NCBI GenBank assembly: GCA_937919945.1
Contig: CALESY010000045.1
Coordinates: forward strand, 1 to 28,770
From: an uncultured Chitinophagaceae bacterium
GTDB lineage: Bacteria; Bacteroidota; Bacteroidia; Chitinophagales; Chitinophagaceae
Direction of reading: 5' to 3'
Length of the DNA: 28,770 nt
Under the pieces are notes generated by a model, which was not told the origin of the DNA, ran no database searches, and saw only the letters and a list, made by a program, of their open reading frames with translations. Below, piece by piece: positions 1 through 7,385 of this stretch; the stretch's first letter is position 1, and every line of letters begins with the position of its first letter. The translations under genes were made by a program, and so were the position numbers.

Positions 1-424
1 ATTTCTTTTCAATGGTTTCGGCTTCTTTTATAATGGCACTGTAGGTAGCTATCCATCCACATATCAGCCAGTCAGAAAAATAGCGGATGGGCATACTGTA
101 TGCCAACCAGTCTGTATAGCTATGGTCTTGATTTCGGAAGATGAGCTTTAGTGCCATCCATGTTATGAAACCAGCTGCCGTTGCAAAGAAACTACCTATC
201 AGCAAGGCGTATATTGTAACACCAACACGGGTAGGGTAGGCATTTACAACCAATAGCATACCCCATATACACAAAGCCAACACCAGCATATTGATTGAGC
301 TATCAAGCATAGCAATGTCAATGCCCAAGCCTTCATAATAATGCAGATAGCCTGCTTCGAGGCTCCAGATTATTACGGCAAGCAGTGGCAGCAGCCAGCG
401 CAGGTGTTTGTAGATTAATGCCAA
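1..424 (-). CDS. LytS-type sensor histidine kinase, N-terminal membrane part (runs off window start)
   Basis: An open frame runs leftward through the window edge without a stop, about 141 codons. The translation has four strongly hydrophobic stretches with short loops, ending in IIKEAETIEKK, which looks like the linker into a dimerisation domain. This is the usual N-terminus of Bacteroidota LytS/YehU-type kinases that pair with LytTR regulators; the catalytic part would lie outside the window. No ATG is available near the start. A stop codon sits directly before a TTG at 422-424, so TTG is the likely start, overlapping the end of the DUF4288 gene by 10 bp and implying translational coupling. 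The kinase call rests on topology and operon context, because no catalytic motif is visible here. Confidence 0.6.
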   Translation of the reverse strand, partial: MALIYKHLRWLLPLLAVIIWSLEAGYLHYYEGLGIDIAMLDSSINMLVLALCIWGMLLVVNAYPTRVGVTIYALLIGSFFATAAGFITWMALKLIFRNQDHSYTDWLAYSMPIRYFSDWLICGWIATYSAIIKEAETIEKK

Positions 425-750
425 TTATCTGCTTTTTTATTTTGCATTGTTTCGGGTTCAGTCCACAATGGCGATGCAATGGGTTCTACTTCCTTAACAG
501 CAGAAAACAACAGGCTACCATGTGTGGTGTTTACTTCCTGTATGTCTTTTACTGCTATCAGTTCCCATGCTACTGTGCGCCCATGACGGTCAACAAAAGT
601 AGTTTCTTCTTCTTTGGCTACTACACGTGCCTGAAAAAGTGCATCGCGCATATCTGTACCGAAGACGAGCCTCCATTGTTCTTCGTACTGTTCTGTACTG
701 ATGCCATCGCATTTAATCCTGTAAATAATTTGTGCTGAATAGGCTTTCAT
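415..750 (-). CDS. DUF4288 domain protein
   Basis: A 111-residue soluble protein with no signal peptide or membrane segment. The N-terminal pattern MKAYSAQIIYRI followed by QYEEQWRLV, and the later GRTVAWELIAV, match the DUF4288 family, whose function is not known. It lies between the LiaF-like gene and the kinase gene on the same strand, 54 bp after the former and overlapping the latter by 10 bp, so it is probably co-transcribed and may contribute to the same envelope-stress circuit (inference). The gap before it contains a short GC hairpin (776-791) that could tune expression. Confidence 0.75.
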   Translation of the reverse strand: MKAYSAQIIYRIKCDGISTEQYEEQWRLVFGTDMRDALFQARVVAKEEETTFVDRHGRTVAWELIAVKDIQEVNTTHGSLLFSAVKEVEPIASPLWTEPETMQNKKADNWH

Positions 751-775
751 AAATTGTCAGATAGATATTAAAGCA

Positions 776-791
776 CCCTGAAAGTTCAGGG
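776..791. repeat. Short hairpin between LiaF-like and DUF4288 genes
   Basis: CCCTGAA and TTCAGGG pair perfectly around a 2-nt loop. There is no long T run on either side, so it is more likely an mRNA processing or attenuation hairpin than a strong terminator. Confidence 0.4.
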
Positions 792-804
792 CGCTGATAG
801 ATAA

Positions 805-1548
805 TTAGTATGATTTTATTTCGATGCTGCCGAAACTGCAAGTGCCTTTCAGTACTAACACTTTCTTTTCTTCGGCTGTACTTGTATTCATGCGCATGGC
901 ACGGCGGTCTTCTACACTGCCTAGTGTTGGCTGCACTTCGTTCTGGATTTCCCAGTGAGATGGTACAATCAATTCTACACCACCGAAAGATACCCTGCAG
1001 TTCAGCACCATAGGCCCTCTGGCATCTGCATTTACCATATTCACCTCTACACCGCCGAAAGTTGCATTAATATTACCGCCCTTAAAGTCTTTAGATGTTA
1101 CTATTTCTTTCCTGCCTGCAAATGTTACGTCTATATTCAGTTGGTTTTCGTTGGTGGTAACAACCTGTAAGTTGTCCATACAATTCGGATTTTTCTTACG
1201 ACTGTTCAATACCATAACTATACCGCCTATTATTAATGCAAGTGGCAGTATCAGGCTAGATGAACGGGTATCGCCAATGGTAAACTCAGGAATCAGGTGC
1301 GCACCACCTATCAGTGTTAGTATCCACCACGCATGGCCCGAAAAGCGTTTCTTAACACCTATCAGCAGGCCAACAGCTACCAGTACTACTGGCCATATTG
1401 TTTGCCAGTCAAACTCAAAGCCTGTTATCTTTTTAGTAAATAGAAAAACACCAATCAGTGCAATGCTCACCCCAAACCAAACCTTATCGCCACTATTGCG
1501 TGGGCGGCGATACCTTGGCTGCTTCCAATTATCTATATTATGTCTCAT
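805..1548 (-). CDS. LiaF-like membrane protein (DUF5668 plus LiaF-type C-terminal domain)
   Basis: 247 residues. The N-terminal half carries three to four hydrophobic helices (about residues 24-40, 48-65, 72-87 and 98-113), including the repeated phrases GVSIALIGVFLF and WPVVLVAVGLLIGV typical of DUF5668. After a charged hinge (RKKNP) comes a soluble beta-rich domain with repeated FGG/FGS motifs (ATFGGVEVNM, SFGGVELIVP, CSFGSIEIKS), the pattern of the LiaF C-terminal domain. In Firmicutes LiaF restrains the LiaRS cell-wall-stress system; in Bacteroidota such genes often accompany LytS/LytTR pairs. It is the first gene of a minus-strand operon with DUF4288 and a LytS-like kinase, so a role in envelope sensing is inferred. 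A candidate LytTR operator lies 80-111 bp upstream. Confidence 0.8.
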   Translation of the reverse strand: MRHNIDNWKQPRYRRPRNSGDKVWFGVSIALIGVFLFTKKITGFEFDWQTIWPVVLVAVGLLIGVKKRFSGHAWWILTLIGGAHLIPEFTIGDTRSSSLILPLALIIGGIVMVLNSRKKNPNCMDNLQVVTTNENQLNIDVTFAGRKEIVTSKDFKGGNINATFGGVEVNMVNADARGPMVLNCRVSFGGVELIVPSHWEIQNEVQPTLGSVEDRRAMRMNTSTAEEKKVLVLKGTCSFGSIEIKSY

Positions 1549-1627
1549 ATCACTTCACCTGTTTTATAATGTAAAAGTATATGTCCAACACAATGGATAA
1601 AAGTGTGAATAGGCTAAGAAAGCCAGC

Positions 1628-1659
1628 CTGTCGGTAAACGGGGGAATACTGTCGGTAAA
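1628..1659 (-). promoter_or_regulatory. Candidate LytTR-type operator (11-bp direct repeat, 21-bp period)
   Basis: CTGTCGGTAAA occurs exactly at 1628-1638 and again at 1649-1659. Direct repeats on the same helix face, about two turns apart, are the known geometry of LytTR-domain binding sites. The pair is upstream of the LiaF-like operon, which also encodes a LytS-like kinase, so autoregulation by the partner LytTR protein is the simplest reading (inference). Confidence 0.55.
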
Positions 1660-1674
1660 AGATTAGGGGCTAAT

Positions 1675-2724
1675 TTACTGTAGCCTATCCGGCTGCCAGT
1701 TCAGCTTGGTAAATACGAATTTGCGCAGCACAAAGTATTGCCATACAATACTCTTGCGGTATATACCGCTTTGGTTGCGATGGGTTATGAGTTGCTTGGC
1801 TTCTTTGCGGCGTTGCAGCCATTTGCCAAGGCTACCATAAAAGTGAAAGTGTGCTTTGATAATGGTAAAAGTTCCATTGGGTTTACCTGCAAAAAGCATC
1901 TGTAGACCGGCAATACCGTCTAAAATCAACCTGAGAGGAAAAAGCCAGAGCAATTTGCGGCTGCTTTCGTTTTTGGTAAGTAGTATCAAGCTGTTGCGGA
2001 AATTGTAATACAGCTTTTGAGGGCTGCCATAGCTGATGACACTGCCACCTACATGGTATACGGTAGATTGGCCTATATAGCCTATTTTATATCCCATATT
2101 CTTCAATCTCCAGCACAGGTCAACCTCTTCCATGTGCGCATACAGGTCGTGGTCTAGGCCACCTGCTTTGTGGTAAAGCTCGGCACGTACCATAAAACAA
2201 CCGCCTGATGCCCAGAATACTTCTATATCGTCGTTGTACTGACCGTTATCTTTTTCCAGCGTATTAAAAACCCTGCCCCTGCAAAACAGGTAGCCTAAGT
2301 TGTCCATAAAACCGCCACCGGCTCCTGCGTACTCAAAATATTCCCTATCTCGCCAATAGCGTATTTTGGGTTGGCAAGCCGCAAGCCCAGTATAGCGTTG
2401 CATAGCTTGTAAGAGTGGTGGATACCAACCTTTTGTAACCTCAAAATCAGAACTGAGCAGTATATAGTATTTCGCTTCTATCTGCTTTAAAGCCTCTGCA
2501 TAGCCATTAGAAAAGCCTCTGTTGATGCCAATCTGCAAAGTCTTTACGGTAGGGAATTGCTCTTGCAGGTACGTATATGTATCGTCTGTTGATGCATTGT
2601 CAACTACAATCACCTCGTAACCTGTATGGGCCTCTTCTACAATGAGGGGTAAAAACTGCTCATGCCACTTCTTGCCATTATAGCTGAGTATGACGACGGC
2701 GGTATCATGCTGGCAAACTATCAT
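1675..2724 (-). CDS. Family 2 glycosyltransferase
   Basis: 349 residues with a GT-A fold. The start AVVILSYNGKKW, the EVIVVDNASTDDT motif (nucleotide-sugar binding), GINRGFSNGYAEAL, and the SSDFEV segment in the usual metal-binding position are all present. The acceptor-side block ASGGCFMVR followed by HMEEVDLCWRLKNMGYKIGY is the classic rhamnosyltransferase-like ED motif region. The C-terminal part (about 240-345) is basic with amphipathic helices and probably touches the membrane. It likely transfers a sugar onto a cell-surface polysaccharide or lipid-linked acceptor; the substrate cannot be inferred. It follows a small membrane-protein gene by 15 bp, so the two probably form an operon. Confidence 0.85.
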   Translation of the reverse strand: MIVCQHDTAVVILSYNGKKWHEQFLPLIVEEAHTGYEVIVVDNASTDDTYTYLQEQFPTVKTLQIGINRGFSNGYAEALKQIEAKYYILLSSDFEVTKGWYPPLLQAMQRYTGLAACQPKIRYWRDREYFEYAGAGGGFMDNLGYLFCRGRVFNTLEKDNGQYNDDIEVFWASGGCFMVRAELYHKAGGLDHDLYAHMEEVDLCWRLKNMGYKIGYIGQSTVYHVGGSVISYGSPQKLYYNFRNSLILLTKNESSRKLLWLFPLRLILDGIAGLQMLFAGKPNGTFTIIKAHFHFYGSLGKWLQRRKEAKQLITHRNQSGIYRKSIVWQYFVLRKFVFTKLNWQPDRLQ

Positions 2725-2739
2725 TACGGAAAGCTACAA

Positions 2740-2967
2740 CTATTTGTACTTGGGGTCGTACAAAGAGCTTTCAGGAGCTTCAACATCTTTATTGCTCTTA
2801 TACTTGTGCTCATACAGGTTGTAGCAACCAGCCCAAGAGAAGATAAATATGCCGAAGAAAAACAGCAGGAATAAAAAGCGCGATTTAGACGGTTTACTTA
2901 ATTCAATGTCTGCAGGATTGTCTAAATCTACGTGTGCGTCGTGAGTATGTTCCTGGTTGTGTTGCAT
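2740..2967 (-). CDS. Small single-span membrane protein, unknown function
   Basis: 75 residues if started at the ATG at 2967 (MQHNQEHTHD); an in-frame start 30 bp upstream is possible but less likely. The N-terminus is His- and Asp-rich (HTHDAHVDLDNPAD). A single hydrophobic segment (FLFLLFFFGIFIFSWAGCY) follows a basic patch, giving a likely N-in topology, and the tail is charged. It immediately precedes the glycosyltransferase. A TAnnTTTG-like -7 box (2995-3002, minus strand) lies about 30 bp upstream. No family is recognised. Confidence 0.6.
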   Translation of the reverse strand: MQHNQEHTHDAHVDLDNPADIELSKPSKSRFLFLLFFFGIFIFSWAGCYNLYEHKYKSNKDVEAPESSLYDPKYK

Positions 2968-2994
2968 TTTGAAAAGAAAATAAATTTTCGCTGA

Positions 2995-3002
2995 CAAAAA
3001 TA
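2995..3002 (-). promoter_or_regulatory. Bacteroidota -7 box (TATTTTTG) for the small membrane protein/GT2 pair
   Basis: On the minus strand the octamer matches TAnnTTTG exactly. A TTG upstream is only 13 bp away, shorter than the usual spacing, so the -33 element is uncertain. Confidence 0.35.
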
Positions 3003-3061
3003 ATAGTTATTCGTTCAAAATCATAATATTTTTACCTTGATTTCGTTTTTTGAAAGCCGTC

Positions 3062-4201
3062 ATGCGCCAATATTTTAACTGGAAAACATATCTTATAATA
3101 ATTGCTATGTGTATAGTGGGCGCATCCTTATACTATACAAACAGACTGGCGGCTAAACTGGCAGAAGAAGAAAGGAAAAATATTGAGCAGTTGGTAGAGG
3201 GTTTGAAGATATTGAGAACTACCGAAGACCCTATGGCACTGCAACTGGCGGGTATGCTTGTTGACCAGAACAAAACAATCCCCCTCATATTAACCGACGA
3301 AACAAGTCTTATTAGCCCCGACGGTTTTATAAATTTCGATACGGTAAAGGCAAAAGATACAGCCTATTTAGCAGGGCAGCTACGCGAACTGAAAGAGTTG
3401 CATCAACCTATAGTGTTTGAATACCCTGGTGGTAGGCAGTATGTCTATTATGGTGAGTCGCATTTGTTGAGACAGTTACGTTATTATCCCTATGTGCAGC
3501 TAACTATCATTTTTCTTTTTCTGGTTATTGTATTGATAGCACTTACATCGGCACACCGTTCTTTGCAAAACCAAGTGTGGGTGGGGCTTTCAAAAGAAAC
3601 AGCACACCAGTTGGGTACTCCATTAAGTTCTATGGAAGGTTGGCTCGAACTACTTAAAGATACAGACGGAAATAATGAAGCAGTAACCGAAATGCAAAAA
3701 GATGTGGATAGGCTGAAGCTGATTGCAGATCGCTTCAGCAAAGTAGGTAGCGCGCCACAACTTGAGGAGGAAGATTTAATAATAAGGCTGCAAGCGATGG
3801 TTGATTATATGCAAAAACGGGCGCCTAGTAAAGTGTCTATCAGCTTACAAAGCAATACTAATGAAATACCTGTAAACATTAGCGGACCCTTGTTTGATTG
3901 GGTGATTGAAAACCTGATGCGCAATGCATTGGATGCAATGGACGGTAAAGGCCGGATTGAAGTGAGAGTACAGGACAATAAGCAACAAATAATTGTTGAT
4001 GTTAGCGATACGGGCAAAGGAATACCCAAACATCAATTGAATAAAGTTTTCGTGCCCGGGTTTACAACAAAGAAAAGGGGGTGGGGGCTAGGCCTGTCAT
4101 TATCCAAAAGAATTGTAGAAAAGTACCATCATGGTTCGTTGTTCGTAAAACAATCGGAAGTAGGGAAAGGTACTACGTTCCGTATTCTGTTGAGGAGATG
4201 A
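3062..4201 (+). CDS. Membrane sensor histidine kinase
   Basis: 379 residues from the ATG at 3062; a TTG four codons upstream is also in frame. There are two membrane spans (about 9-27 and 145-163) enclosing a periplasmic sensor region of about 115 residues with no recognisable domain. The H box KETAHQLGTPLSS puts the phospho-acceptor at about His182. The N box ENLMRNALDAM, G1 DVSDTGKGIP, F box GFTTKK and G2 GWGLGLSLSK are all intact, so the kinase should be active. No response regulator gene is adjacent: the next feature downstream is tRNA-Leu and an integrated element, which may have separated it from former neighbours. The signal sensed is unknown. Confidence 0.85.
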   Translation: MRQYFNWKTYLIIIAMCIVGASLYYTNRLAAKLAEEERKNIEQLVEGLKILRTTEDPMALQLAGMLVDQNKTIPLILTDETSLISPDGFINFDTVKAKDTAYLAGQLRELKELHQPIVFEYPGGRQYVYYGESHLLRQLRYYPYVQLTIIFLFLVIVLIALTSAHRSLQNQVWVGLSKETAHQLGTPLSSMEGWLELLKDTDGNNEAVTEMQKDVDRLKLIADRFSKVGSAPQLEEEDLIIRLQAMVDYMQKRAPSKVSISLQSNTNEIPVNISGPLFDWVIENLMRNALDAMDGKGRIEVRVQDNKQQIIVDVSDTGKGIPKHQLNKVFVPGFTTKKRGWGLGLSLSKRIVEKYHHGSLFVKQSEVGKGTTFRILLRR

Positions 4202-5920
4202 TATTTTTTCAGGGTTACATTTTTCAATATTGAGTTTTACGTTTACATTTGCAGTCCTTAAAAGCGGAGGTGGCGAAACTGGTAGACGCACTACTTTGAG
4301 GTGGTAGCGGGGTAACAGCCGTGGGAGTTCGAATCTCCTCTTCCGCACTAAAGGAGACAAACAGGCATCATCCCCTGTTTGTCTTTTTTCATTATCGCCT
4401 GTATTGTCTGACAGATCAGCGATTAGCTCAAAAATGACATTCACCCTGTCGGTTCGAAGTACGCCTGTTTTCTTGTCAAACACGATTCCATCAGGAAATA
4501 CCAGTTTTTGCAATTTTTCTTTATGTTCAATATCCGCTGAATTCCATTCAGTAGCGAGGTTTATAGAAATATCCAAAGCCTTTTCGAGAACAGCAGTTGG
4601 GTTCGAAACCTTATTTTCTGTTTTAGATAATTGTGAAGCTATTTCTTGATGCTGAGTCATGAATTTAGAACGGAATTTCTCATAAGTCTCTTTCGACATT
4701 TCCTTATTAATAAAATAGCTTTCCTCTATACTTTCGAGTTTTTCCTCAAGTGCAGCTAACTGTTTTTTATACTCTTTTTCCAGTTGAATACGCTCCTTAT
4801 TAATATCCATCCAAACAGATTCCATCATAGCAAGTAAAGGCGCTTTCAGTTCAGTACGAATACAATATTGTTCCATCAATCCGATAAACTGCTTATGCAA
4901 CCTGATAGCACTTTGGTTGCATTTACAACCCTTGGTTCTGCATTTATAATACCATAACCCCTTTGCTTTAACGATATAGCCGGTAAAAGGTTGGTTACAA
5001 TCACTGCACCGAATGAATACCTTTAAAGGAACTTCATCCTGTAATTTCTTATGAGGCACCCCGTATCCGGGGTTATCACGATGTATCTCATTGACCTGTA
5101 AAAACAGTGCTTTGGAAACCAATATCTCATGTGTACCCTCCACAAGCTGTCCTTCCAGCATACTATGGCTTAGCAAACCACAATAAAAAGGGTTCTTGAA
5201 TATTTTGGTAAGATGCTGCTTGTTCAGCTTTATTCCCAAACTGCGTAACCGTTCCAGAATAGCCTCATTTTTCATACCCTCACTTTTCCAGACAAACGCT
5301 TTTTTAATCTTTTTGCCAACACTATTGATGACTATTTTCCGTACGCCATTTGTTTTGACAATATCATAACCAATAGGAGGCTTAGCAACCCAAATCCCAC
5401 GTTTAAACTTCTCTTTCATCCCTGCAATAGAACGTTGTTTCCTAAGTTCATTGTCATAGTGAGAGAACAGGAACTGAATATTTTGTTGGAAAATACCACT
5501 AGGATTAGAAGTATCTGTAGGCTGTGAAACTGCAAAGATTTCAACCCCGTATTTGATTCTTAATTCTTCAGCCAGTTTAATAGCAGCACCACCTGTACGG
5601 CTGAAACGGTCTAGCATATAAACAAGGATATGGGTTATTTTACCCTTGTTCTTTTTAATAAAATCCAGCATACGCTGAAATTCTTTACGTCCATCCGTTT
5701 TAGCACTTTCATAAGTACCCCCAAAATATTCCAGGATTTGTATGTCACCTCTCAAAGCATGTTCTTCAATAGCTTTTCGCTGAAAATCCAGGGATAAATT
5801 GGTATCAGCCTGTTCCTTACTGGATACCCTTGTATATACAACAGCTACTTTGGCTCCTCCATTATTAAGCGTATTTTTTCCCTGTTTTGCAAAATTTGCA
5901 AAACCTGACAATGTGTTCAT
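4100..5920 (-). CDS. Large serine recombinase, C-terminal tail encoded by antisense tRNA-Leu
   Basis: 607 residues from the ATG at 5918-5920. The resolvase domain (about 23-165) has catalytic YTRVSS (Ser33) and DRFSR. A Recombinase domain (about 180-280) follows, then a zinc ribbon with Cys305, Cys308, Cys327 and Cys332, and a Lys/Glu-rich coiled coil (about 370-440), the full layout of phage- or ICE-type integrases. The core protein ends near residue 515 (FELIADLSDN). The frame then stays open through the terminator hairpin, through the complete antisense of tRNA-Leu (residues about 525-552, LVRKRRFELPRLLP...), and into the end of the sensor kinase gene. The natural C-terminus in the excised element would therefore differ. 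It probably integrates and excises the element at the tRNA 3' end. The two small genes upstream may belong to the same module. Confidence 0.85.
   Translation of the reverse strand: MNTLSGFANFAKQGKNTLNNGGAKVAVVYTRVSSKEQADTNLSLDFQRKAIEEHALRGDIQILEYFGGTYESAKTDGRKEFQRMLDFIKKNKGKITHILVYMLDRFSRTGGAAIKLAEELRIKYGVEIFAVSQPTDTSNPSGIFQQNIQFLFSHYDNELRKQRSIAGMKEKFKRGIWVAKPPIGYDIVKTNGVRKIVINSVGKKIKKAFVWKSEGMKNEAILERLRSLGIKLNKQHLTKIFKNPFYCGLLSHSMLEGQLVEGTHEILVSKALFLQVNEIHRDNPGYGVPHKKLQDEVPLKVFIRCSDCNQPFTGYIVKAKGLWYYKCRTKGCKCNQSAIRLHKQFIGLMEQYCIRTELKAPLLAMMESVWMDINKERIQLEKEYKKQLAALEEKLESIEESYFINKEMSKETYEKFRSKFMTQHQEIASQLSKTENKVSNPTAVLEKALDISINLATEWNSADIEHKEKLQKLVFPDGIVFDKKTGVLRTDRVNVIFELIADLSDNTGDNEKRQTGDDACLSPLVRKRRFELPRLLPRYHLKVVRLPVSPPPLLRTANVNVKLNIEKCNPEKISSPQQNTERSTFPYFRLFYEQRTMMVLFYNSFG
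4265..4347 (+). tRNA. tRNA-Leu (anticodon GAG)
   Basis: 83 nt, class II. The 7-bp acceptor stem pairs GCGGAGG with CTTCCGC (one G-U); discriminator A at 4347; CCA is not encoded. The anticodon stem pairs CTACT with GGTAG and the loop TTGAGGT gives anticodon GAG. There is a long variable arm, and the T loop TTCGAAT is flanked by GGGAG/CTCCT. The 3' end is the junction with the recombinase module, so this tRNA is the inferred integration target. Confidence 0.95.
4355..4389 (+). terminator. Rho-independent terminator downstream of tRNA-Leu
   Basis: AGACAAACAGG (4355-4365) and CCTGTTTGTCT (4374-4384) form a perfect 11-bp stem with an 8-nt loop, followed by six T. It terminates tRNA-Leu transcription yet lies inside the recombinase reading frame on the other strand, on the element side of the junction. 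Confidence 0.8.
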
Positions 5921-5942
5921 AAGTATTTGTTTTTTGTAGTTA

Positions 5943-5972
5943 TTGTAAATGTACAAATAATTGATAATCAAT
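5943..5972. promoter_or_regulatory. Paired palindromes upstream of the recombinase
   Basis: TTGTA-AATG-TACAA (5943-5956) and ATTGAT-A-ATCAAT (5960-5972) sit side by side 22-52 bp before the recombinase start. They look like operator half-site pairs; the protein that binds is unknown. A similar TTGTA-TG-TACAA occurs at 9620-9631. Confidence 0.35.
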
Positions 5973-5975
5973 GAT

Positions 5976-6206
5976 TTATATGTTTTCAGGCGTATTGTTT
6001 AACAGTATTTTAGCAAGGGTTGTAAGGCTGTTGATAACCTCAATGGCCTGCTCATCATTATAGTGGGAACACCCCTTAAAAGAACGTAGCCAATCCGGGG
6101 TATATCCGGATTGGCTACTGTCAGTAATAGAAGGGTTGTTTGGTGTCTGCATAGAATTGGAGTGATTTTGTAATGTGGAATTTGATATCTCCGTTCGGTA
6201 TTCCAT
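5976..6206 (-). CDS. Small protein preceding the serine recombinase
   Basis: 76 residues from the ATG at 6204-6206. The N-terminal half is Ser/Asn/Gln-rich and disordered; the C-terminal half (DWLRSFKGCSHYNDEQAIEVINSLTTLAKIL, in part) is helical. Small proteins of this kind, with a DEQA-x-EVIN-x-L helix, commonly sit directly upstream of Bacteroidota serine recombinases. It could be a recombination directionality factor or regulator, but that is inference from position. It is 55 bp from the recombinase start on the same strand. The middle of the gene contains a perfect 13-bp inverted repeat. Confidence 0.6.
   Translation of the reverse strand: MEYRTEISNSTLQNHSNSMQTPNNPSITDSSQSGYTPDWLRSFKGCSHYNDEQAIEVINSLTTLAKILLNNTPENI
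6086..6118. repeat. 13-bp perfect inverted repeat within the small gene
   Basis: GTAGCCAATCCGG (6086-6098) and CCGGATTGGCTAC (6106-6118) are exact reverse complements around a 7-nt loop, inside coding sequence. It is GC-rich compared with its surroundings and has no T run. Confidence 0.6.
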
Positions 6207-6333
6207 CTGTATATCCTTGTTGACTGATAGGTAGCAGGTAAATGGTTTGAAGTATGAAAACAAAAGATTCTTTCCAGATAACGACTAAACCCTATCATGA
6301 CAGATGAATATTCCTGATAGTTGAAGGTGTAAG

Positions 6334-6543
6334 TTATTTAGCTGGCATTTCTTCCCAATACTCATCTATATAGTCATGAATCTTATGGATGATAGGACGC
6401 TCAGATTTATCGTATGTAATATTCAGTGTAACGGACGGTTCTGCATTGTTTGAAGCAATAATTTCATGCTGCAGGTCATTGTCGATGATCAAGTCAGCGA
6501 TAACAGGGAGTACTGCAAGTGGCACTTTGATTGTTCTATTCAT
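6334..6543 (-). CDS. Small hypothetical protein of the integrated module
   Basis: 69 residues from the ATG at 6543 (MNRTIKVPLAVLPVIADLII); an upstream in-frame start at 6600 would add 19 residues of unconvincing sequence. The protein is acidic at the end (DYIDEYWEEMPAK), with a hydrophobic N-terminal helix and a central beta-like stretch. No family is recognised. It lies between the recombinase accessory gene and a DUF4248 gene, all on the minus strand, so membership of the mobile module is inferred from position. Confidence 0.55.
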   Translation of the reverse strand: MNRTIKVPLAVLPVIADLIIDNDLQHEIIASNNAEPSVTLNITYDKSERPIIHKIHDYIDEYWEEMPAK

Positions 6544-6632
6544 AGGTTGAAAATTGTTCGTGATTTTTTGTAGATGAAAGCGATATACATGCTTACACAA
6601 TCATAGGAATGCTTGAAGCATAATAAGCCATG

Positions 6633-6872
6633 TTATGGCTCTCCTAATAATTCAACAATCACACTAACATCTGATTTAAGCAGATAGCGTTTTCTGTGTA
6701 TGCTTTCCAGGAACTTTTTGTGGCAAGTGTGCAACTTAAGCCATCGCCTGAAATTCTGTGCAGCATTATCAGCAGAGCTGTCCGGGAAATACATCTGTGC
6801 CAGTTCTTTGCGTGAATACGATTTTAGTTCAAAATGAGAGGTTGCATTGTTCGTTGTGTTTTGCGGTAGCAT
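6633..6872 (-). CDS. DUF4248 family protein (copy 1)
   Basis: 79 residues. The core KSYSRKELAQMYFPD followed by AAQNFRRWLK matches DUF4248, small proteins of unknown function frequent in Bacteroidota mobile elements; the predicted helices resemble an HTH but no DNA contact is shown. It ends VIVELLGEP. A paralogue at 7153-7356 diverges from it, and the two share a perfect 38-bp inverted DNA repeat in the core region. The ATG at 6870-6872 is taken as the start. Confidence 0.7.
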   Translation of the reverse strand: MLPQNTTNNATSHFELKSYSRKELAQMYFPDSSADNAAQNFRRWLKLHTCHKKFLESIHRKRYLLKSDVSVIVELLGEP

Positions 6873-7208
6873 AGTATGTCCTTTTAGAGTATTCGGTAAC
6901 TACTTATTCCTGCAGTAAGGTCAAAAGGCGGATGTTGATGTCTGAAGACCTGAAATGATGCAGGAAAAAGTAATTGAGGAAACAAACTTAGAACCAATCA
7001 AAATAATGTTGAAGCTCTTTGCTACTCTATGTTAGGCAATGACGCCCTTTAACATAATTTTAGAAAACCGATGTGCAAAAAAATCCTTCTAATATATTAT
7101 ACAAACTAACCGTTGATAGTTGCTATCTGATATTTTTGCCGAAACACCTATCATGTTTGAGTTGAGATCATATTCACGCAAAGAACTGGCACAGATGTAT
7201 TTCCCGGA
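6781..7208. repeat. 38-bp perfect inverted repeat linking the two DUF4248 genes
   Basis: The 38 bp at 6781-6818 are the exact reverse complement of 7171-7208; each copy is inside one DUF4248 gene. The repeats enclose 352 bp carrying both gene starts and the divergent promoter region. Confidence 0.85.
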
Positions 7209-7356
7209 TAACACACCCAAAGCAGCTAGTCAAAATTTCAGAAGGTTATTGAAAGAGAAGCCTGTTGGTTCTGCATTACTACAATTGTTATCATACCGCA
7301 AATATTTTACAGAGGTGGAAGTGAGGAGAATTACAGCTTTATTGGGGGAGCCATAA
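7153..7356 (+). CDS. DUF4248 family protein (copy 2)
   Basis: 67 residues from the ATG at 7153 (MFELRSYSRKELAQMYFPD); a TTG at 7120 would add 11 residues. It shares the YSRKELAQMYFPD core and the C-terminal LLGEP with copy 1, but differs in the second half (LLKEKPVGSALLQLLSYRKYF). It is divergently transcribed from copy 1 with about 280 bp between starts. The role is unknown; context suggests a mobile-element accessory or regulatory protein. Confidence 0.65.
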   Translation: MFELRSYSRKELAQMYFPDNTPKAASQNFRRLLKEKPVGSALLQLLSYRKYFTEVEVRRITALLGEP

Positions 7357-7385
7357 ACGTTTATGAAGCTTTAGTAAGGCTCAAA

